Shown here: positions 58,691-64,000 of the stretch, piece after piece | Position numbering within the stretch: the first letter of the stretch is position 1 | How the letters are laid out: every line of letters begins with the position of its first letter | NCBI GenBank assembly: GCA_963921935.1 | Contig: OY998177.1 | Coordinates: 108,554,067 to 108,618,066, forward strand | Reading direction: 5' to 3' | From: Galeruca laticollis | Taxonomy: Eukaryota > Arthropoda > Insecta > Coleoptera > Chrysomelidae | DNA: 64,000 nt | Made by a program: the position numbers and the translations under genes | Notes under the pieces: generated by a model | Seen by the model: only the letters and a program-made list of their open reading frames with translations | Told to the model about the DNA's origin: nothing | The model's database searches: none

Positions 58691-59000
58691 TATACAACAC
58701 TCTGTATAGTTCGAGTTAATTTCATAATATGTATCTTAAAGAGATCTACTATTTTTGTTAATAACATTTTTTGATGTCTCTTAAAATAACCCGCATACCG
58801 AAATTTGTCGTTTATATTATGTTTTATATTAGTCAATCACTTCTTGGTCTAGCCAAAAATAATTATCAAACTTCAGTTAGGCATCACATCAAATGTAACT
58901 TCTATCATTCTGACGATAATATTTTGATAGTCAATATTCTTAGAGTTTTCTGGTTATTAAGGTGGAATTATTTGGAAACCGTAGTTTCATAACATAAAAC
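58690..59000 (+). repeat. Short repeat and PLE 3' fragment
   Basis: 58692-58765 repeats 53912-53985. 58825-58995 (CACTTCTTGGTCTAGCCAAA to GGAAACCGTAGTTTCAT) matches the PLE 3' non-coding region in forward orientation. It has a damaged ribozyme-like motif (CTGACGA near 58909, no GAAA) and no tail. 59000-59390 shows nothing recognised. Confidence 0.7.
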
Positions 59001-59395
59001 GTGATTTCCGCTTCTTACATTTTCCTTCTACACGACATGTAGTCAAATATGAAATAATGTCTTCATCAACGTCTCCAAAATTTAGAAACATATTTCATTT
59101 CGTGTAAAATCAAAATGTGAATGAGGCGTCTCGGTATGTTAATTACTTAACAACCCTTATCAAAACAGACGTCACTACCATTTCGAAAGACATTTCCACG
59201 CTTATACATTTTCGCAAAAGACGATATTTCTGCTTTATGATATTATAAAATCTCCTAACGCCCGCTTTATTCCTCAAAAACGCCCTTTTCGACTGATGTT
59301 ATCACCACATTAAGATGCTAGAACTAATTTCCACCCATCCTTTTATATCTCTTTGAAATCTGAAAGTGCAAGTAACTCAGGTAAGTGAAAATATA

Positions 59396-59769
59396 ATCCT
59401 CGAATTTGCCGAAGTATTCACATAGAACGGTTACCGGTAGGTGCTGCCGAAATTCACAGTGGTAGCAGAGCGAACTAGGCGACGCAAGCGCGAGTTTCTC
59501 ACAGTATTCACTTCGTATATACCGCAGAAGAGAAGCAAAAGCATTCAGTATAACTTTAACCGTCTGAGAGTGAGGCTACGTTACTGTGGCATTCCAACTG
59601 CATACATATACAATGTCGTCGCGTTTAACTCGAAAAGTAACAAAGTACAAAACATGTTAAAAAGTTTTCGGAATAAAGTTATTTCGTTGTTCGTGATAAA
59701 TGTGCTTGAAATAATCGTGAAATGAACTCAATAGTGTAAATAAATTAGTAAAAAAAAACTTTTAAAACA
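59396..59769 (+). promoter_or_regulatory. Probable promoter and 5' UTR of the Toll-like gene
   Basis: Sequence is less AT-rich than upstream. A possible arthropod initiator TCAGT lies at 59545-59549 (GCATTCAGTATAAC). A consensus donor CAG|GTAAGT at 59380/59381 could end an upstream non-coding exon. The open frame at 59441-59725 has no family resemblance and is probably UTR. The start region ends with AAAACAATG at 59764-59772, a good insect initiation context. Confidence 0.4.
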
Positions 59770-62700
59770 ATGTACAATCTATTAGCAGTGCTACTTTTCG
59801 TTATTCACGGAAGTGCTTCTCGTTTCGATGGACCCGAACAATGTTCCTGGTTACCGGATAATTCGGATACATCATCTTCGAAATTATCTGTTACTTGTAA
59901 AGTACGAACTTTAGAAGGAGGTTCTAATATTACAGCTCTACCGACGGAAGTTACTTCGAGACTCAAAATACACTGCAACGACGTTTTGTTTTTCGAAAGT
60001 TTCCTACCATCAACTGGATTACACCGACTTCACGAACTCGAAGAATTAAAAATAAGTAACTGCAAAATTTTATCTATACCCGCAAATTCTTTCGAAGGAT
60101 TATATAACGTGAAAAAACTTTCGATAAATACTTTTAATGCCGACTGGGGTCCTATTAAAACTTTAGATTTAACCACTTACAGTTTAGAAGGACTCAAAGA
60201 ATTACAACAGTTGGATTTAGCAGATAACAATCTAAGAGCTCTACCGGATGGGATTTTTTGTTCTCTAACGAATCTTCAAACTTTAAATTTAACAAGAAAT
60301 CGTATAAGAAATCCCGAACGGGTCGGCATCAATGTTCCAGAATGCAGCAACAGTGAATTACAAAACTTGGATTTATCATTTAACGATTTGAGGGTTATAA
60401 ATGAAGAAACTGGTTTTTCGAGATTAAGAAGACTTCAACATCTTTATCTACAAAATAATAATATAACCGAATTATCAGGTGAATCGTTAGCCGGTGTAGT
60501 GTCTCTGAAAATTATAAACTTGAACAATAATAAAATTGGAACTTTATCTGAAGGATTATTCGCTGGTACACCGGAATTGAAAGAAATACACATCCAAAAT
60601 AATTTGTTATATTCATTAGCCAAAGGAATATTTCATCGACTCGAACAGTTACTCGTGTTGAATTTATCAGGAAATCAGTTAACGAGTAATCACATAGATG
60701 CGGGAACTTTTACAGGATTGATTCGTCTTATTATTTTGAATTTGTCACACAACGCTCTAACCCGCATAGACGGCAGAACATTCAAAGATTTATTCTTCCT
60801 ACAAATATTAGATTTGAGGAATAATTCTATAGGATTTATAGAAGATAACGCTTTCTTGCCTCTTTACAATTTACACACACTAAATTTAGCTGAAAACAGG
60901 TTGAATACGATAGGATTACAATTGTTCAACGGACTTTTCGTTCTAAGTAAACTCACTCTTAATAACAATCTCATCGTGAACATTGATCCGAGTGCTTTTT
61001 TAAATTGTTCGGCTCTTAAAGAACTCGACTTGAGTTCGAACGCGCTATCGGAAGTGCCGGATGCCATTCAAGAATTATCCTTTCTCAAAACATTAGATTT
61101 GGGAGAAAATCAAATATCGCACTTTAAAAACGGTTCGTTTAAAAATTTAAATCAATTAACGGGTTTGCGTATGATTGACAACAACGTTGGAAATTTATCG
61201 AGAGGTATGTTTTGGGATTTACCGAATTTACAAGTGCTCAATCTCGCCAGAAATAAAATACAAAATATCGAAAGAGGAACTTTCGATCGAAATACTCAAA
61301 TCGAAGCGATACGGTTGGACGAGAATTTTCTAACGGACATTAACGGTGTGTTCGCGACTTTAGCAAGTTTATTGTGGTTGAATTTATCGGAAAATCATCT
61401 AGTGTGGTTCGATTACGCGTTTATTCCGAGTAATCTCAAGTGGTTGGACATTCACGGTAACTTTATAGAACATCTAGCTAATTATTATAAAATACAAGAC
61501 GAAATTCGAGTGAAAACTTTAGATGCTAGTCATAATCGTATAACGGACATTACTCCCATGTCAATTCCGAACAGTATAGAACTTTTATTTATAAATAATA
61601 ATTTTATAAAAACCGTACAACCGAATACTTTTCTGGATAAAACTAGTTTAGCTCGGGTAGATATGTACGCGAACGATTTAGTGAATTTGGACTTGAATTC
61701 TTTACGTATACCCCACGTACATTCTAATCGATCTTTACCAGAAATATATTTGGGTGGTAATCCTTTTCATTGTGACTGCACAATGGAGTGGCTTCAACTC
61801 ATTAACAACATGTCAGCTTCCAGGCAGTATCCTCGAGTGATGGACTTGGAGAATATCGTATGTAAAATGACACATTCTAGAGGTATGACGCATATGCCTT
61901 TAAATCAAGCGAAACAAAGTGATTTTCTTTGTACTTACGAAACGCATTGTTTCGCTTTATGCCATTGCTGTGATTTCGATGCGTGTGATTGTGAAATGAC
62001 GTGCCCGAATAACTGTACTTGTTATCACGATCAAACTTGGAATAATAACGTGGTGGATTGTTCCGGACAAACCGCCGACGAAGTTCCTCAGAAAATACCG
62101 ATGGACGTTACGGAATTATATCTGGACGGAAATAATATCAGGGAGTTGCAAAATCACGTGTTTATCGGAAGGAAAAATATGCGAGTTCTTTTCGTGAATA
62201 GTAGTGCCGTGGAAACGATACAAAATAGTACTTTTAACGGTTTGCAATTTTTACAAATTTTACATCTCGAAGATAATAAAATTGTCGAACTGAAAGGTTA
62301 CGAATTCGAACAGTTATCTCATTTAAAAGAACTTTATTTACAAAATAACCAAATTTCCGTTATCGGTAATAACACTTTAGAACCTTTAACTTCTTTAGAT
62401 ATTCTTCGGTTAGACGGTAATAAATTAGTGACTTTCCCCGTATGGCAGCTGTCAGCGAATACTCGTTTAACTGTGATTATGTTAGGTAACAATCAATGGT
62501 CCTGTCGATGTAAATTCTTACAAGGACTTACGGCGTGGGTTGCAGATAATGCGGCTAAGATCGTGGACAGTGCGGACATGATGTGTTACAATCCGGATTC
62601 AAAACCACCGCAACGCCGCGAACTTGACTTTAACAGTACCGCCTGCAGTGATTTTTACGCCGGTAGTTCCGTAATAGACAGTATGCTTGTATCGGATTAC

Positions 62701-63699
62701 TGGCCGATGGTCGTAGTGACATTATGCGTCGTGATCCTCTTGTTGCTCGTTCTAGTGTTATGGTTCATCTTCAGAGATCCTGTGCGAGTGTGGTTATACT
62801 CGAGATACGGCGTCAGACTGTGTAGTTTCCGCGCTACTGCCGCTAAACAGTACGAAGATAGAGATAAGTTGTATGACGGTTTCGTGTGCTACAGTCCCAA
62901 AGATGAAGAATGGGTCGTTCAGGCTCTAGCGGCGGAATTAGAGCCGAAATTCCAATTGTGTTTACATTACAGAGACTTACCGCATACCGCGTATATTCAG
63001 CATGCCGCCCCCGCGGTCTTAGAGGCGGCAGAAGCGAGTCGAAGAGTGATAGTAGTTTTAACGCGAAATTTCTTACAGACTGAGTGGTCCCGGTTCGAGC
63101 TACGACAAGCCCTGCACGAAGCTCTCAAAGGGCGAGTATTTAAATTAGTGATATTAGAAGAAGGTCCTCTTCCCGAAGCAGAGCTCGATCCAGAGCTGCG
63201 ACTTTACCTAAAAACAGCAGAAAGAATAAGGTGGGGCGAAAAAAGATTCTGGGAAAAACTGAGGTACGCGATGCCTTCTGTCGAGCCCAGAGGGAAGATA
63301 AACGCAAATTATAGAAGAAATATAAATAATTATACCATCGATTCCAGAGTGGTAGCTAATGGTACACACCACACTCATCATACATACCCCGAGAAAATAC
63401 GAACTCAGGGTCCCCCAAGTCCTGGTATGCAAATGTTACCTCCGTCGTACTCTACAGCGGTGCCCCAGGAAGGCGACGACGCCAACTACTCCTCGGCGAC
63501 GACGGCCACTCCATCACCGAGGCCGATGCGGAGAGCCCAAGAACCTAGGCCGATATCGGATCATATTTATTCTAGTATAGATTCCGATTACAGCACCCTG
63601 GAAAGGGGGGGCTCCGGTAGACGGGGTCCCCCGTGGAGACCACAACATGTGATGATGCAAGCGGGAATGAACAATGGAGGCCAGGCCTATCTTGTGTGA
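59770..63699 (+). CDS. Long Toll-family receptor (Toll-6/7/8/18-wheeler type)
   Basis: 1309 residues in one exon, intact. Signal peptide 1-17 (MYNLLAVLLFVIHGSAS). About twenty leucine-rich repeats from residue 70 to 655 (LQHLYLQNNNITEL and LQVLNLARNKIQNI are typical). First C-terminal LRR cap at about 662-720 (GGNPFHCDCTMEWL), a Cys-rich stretch (726-750), an LRR N-cap (CPNNCTCYHDQTW), about five more LRRs and a second C-cap (NNQWSCRCKFLQGL, 907-960). One transmembrane helix spans about 980-1001. The TIR domain is about 1033-1170: KLYDGFVCYSPKDEEWVV (box 1), LCLHYRDLPHTAYI (box 2), RRVIVVLTRNFLQTEWSRFE, RFWEKLRYAMP (box 3). A low-complexity cytoplasmic tail ends with ISDHIYSSIDSDYSTLE. Two LRR blocks with double caps and no introns mark the long Tolls that act in cell-surface patterning and possibly immunity. 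The exact paralogue is not decided. Confidence 0.97.
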   Translation: MYNLLAVLLFVIHGSASRFDGPEQCSWLPDNSDTSSSKLSVTCKVRTLEGGSNITALPTEVTSRLKIHCNDVLFFESFLPSTGLHRLHELEELKISNCKILSIPANSFEGLYNVKKLSINTFNADWGPIKTLDLTTYSLEGLKELQQLDLADNNLRALPDGIFCSLTNLQTLNLTRNRIRNPERVGINVPECSNSELQNLDLSFNDLRVINEETGFSRLRRLQHLYLQNNNITELSGESLAGVVSLKIINLNNNKIGTLSEGLFAGTPELKEIHIQNNLLYSLAKGIFHRLEQLLVLNLSGNQLTSNHIDAGTFTGLIRLIILNLSHNALTRIDGRTFKDLFFLQILDLRNNSIGFIEDNAFLPLYNLHTLNLAENRLNTIGLQLFNGLFVLSKLTLNNNLIVNIDPSAFLNCSALKELDLSSNALSEVPDAIQELSFLKTLDLGENQISHFKNGSFKNLNQLTGLRMIDNNVGNLSRGMFWDLPNLQVLNLARNKIQNIERGTFDRNTQIEAIRLDENFLTDINGVFATLASLLWLNLSENHLVWFDYAFIPSNLKWLDIHGNFIEHLANYYKIQDEIRVKTLDASHNRITDITPMSIPNSIELLFINNNFIKTVQPNTFLDKTSLARVDMYANDLVNLDLNSLRIPHVHSNRSLPEIYLGGNPFHCDCTMEWLQLINNMSASRQYPRVMDLENIVCKMTHSRGMTHMPLNQAKQSDFLCTYETHCFALCHCCDFDACDCEMTCPNNCTCYHDQTWNNNVVDCSGQTADEVPQKIPMDVTELYLDGNNIRELQNHVFIGRKNMRVLFVNSSAVETIQNSTFNGLQFLQILHLEDNKIVELKGYEFEQLSHLKELYLQNNQISVIGNNTLEPLTSLDILRLDGNKLVTFPVWQLSANTRLTVIMLGNNQWSCRCKFLQGLTAWVADNAAKIVDSADMMCYNPDSKPPQRRELDFNSTACSDFYAGSSVIDSMLVSDYWPMVVVTLCVVILLLLVLVLWFIFRDPVRVWLYSRYGVRLCSFRATAAKQYEDRDKLYDGFVCYSPKDEEWVVQALAAELEPKFQLCLHYRDLPHTAYIQHAAPAVLEAAEASRRVIVVLTRNFLQTEWSRFELRQALHEALKGRVFKLVILEEGPLPEAELDPELRLYLKTAERIRWGEKRFWEKLRYAMPSVEPRGKINANYRRNINNYTIDSRVVANGTHHTHHTYPEKIRTQGPPSPGMQMLPPSYSTAVPQEGDDANYSSATTATPSPRPMRRAQEPRPISDHIYSSIDSDYSTLERGGSGRRGPPWRPQHVMMQAGMNNGGQAYLV

Positions 63700-64000
63700 T
63701 AACTTTATATGACTGATTAGGTATATATTATATACATAAACATACATAACATTTACTACTCAAAAACTTTATATTTCAAAAATGTCGAAAAATGTGTAAT
63801 TATTAATCATTAATTTGTACCTATTCTTTTTGTACATTACTGTATATAGATATATTTATTTTGTTTTTATTGATTTTTTTTGTATTATTATGTGTATATT
63901 TTTTACGAATTGCAAACAAACGAATTATATAATAAATACGATGTCAAATACTATAACGAGATTTATAATTAATTTGCCTTTCAGTCAATTTCAGGTAAAA
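63700..64000 (+). other. 3' UTR of the Toll-like gene with polyadenylation signal
   Basis: TGA at 63697-63699 is followed by AT-rich non-coding DNA. AATAAA at 63931-63936 is the best polyadenylation signal in the window's end. No further gene begins before 64000. Confidence 0.6.

Noticed and set aside
59441..59725. 94-residue upstream frame as a separate protein
   Set aside because: Basic, motif-free and located where the Toll gene 5' UTR is expected.

Overview
The window looks like insect nuclear DNA, and a beetle is my best guess. It is AT-rich, it ends with one intact intronless Toll-family receptor of the long insect type, and almost everything else is arthropod-type transposable elements (TEs) in many stages of decay. 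I see no rRNA, tRNA, CRISPR array or bacterial-style operon.

Layout. 0.66-2.2 kb: broken PIF/Harbinger (HARBI1-like) transposase. 3.22-6.60 kb: a DNA transposon with CACTA-like ends, inverted subterminal repeat arrays and C2H2 zinc-finger gene remnants. 6.7-8.3 kb: broken Myb/SANT-like gene with an internal 396-bp tandem duplication. 8.7-9.9 kb: ZBED/hAT-like pseudogene. 10.3-11.4 and 12.1-15.0 kb: truncated or decayed non-LTR retrotransposons. 16.0-17.6 kb: Crypton-type tyrosine recombinase pseudogene, split by a Penelope-like (PLE) insertion with an 11-bp target-site duplication (TSD). 18.0-18.5 kb: MITE. 19.1-21.5 kb: RTE-type retrotransposon. 24.38-27.20 kb: Tc1/mariner-superfamily element with terminal inverted repeats (TIRs) of about 730 bp. 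28-32 kb: retrotransposon and PLE pieces plus an unrecognised decayed coding region. 33.3-35.3 kb: jockey/CR1-type element ending in a GATA microsatellite. 36.4-43.8 kb: a nested stack. A Gypsy integrase fragment abuts a minus-strand non-LTR element, which holds a palindromic PLE insertion (15-bp TSD) and a hAT element (8-bp TSD). 45.89-51.37 kb: a full-length, apparently intact LOA-type retrotransposon with both ORFs open, a 9-bp TSD and a telomere-like 3' tail. 51.5-59 kb: mariner, PLE and a two-ORF non-LTR element, again nested. 59.77-63.70 kb: the Toll-like receptor with likely 5' and 3' UTRs.

How the parts relate. The only clear host gene is the Toll receptor. The rest records successive TE waves whose order can be read from nesting and TSDs. 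The most unusual signals are in the PLE copies. They carry a GIY-YIG endonuclease end, and several carry a conserved hammerhead-ribozyme-like motif. At least two have a fold-back architecture in which a 45-bp tail is present at only one end. The CACTA-like zinc-finger transposon is the other candidate for a poorly described system. All family calls come from motifs read by eye; no database search was run.
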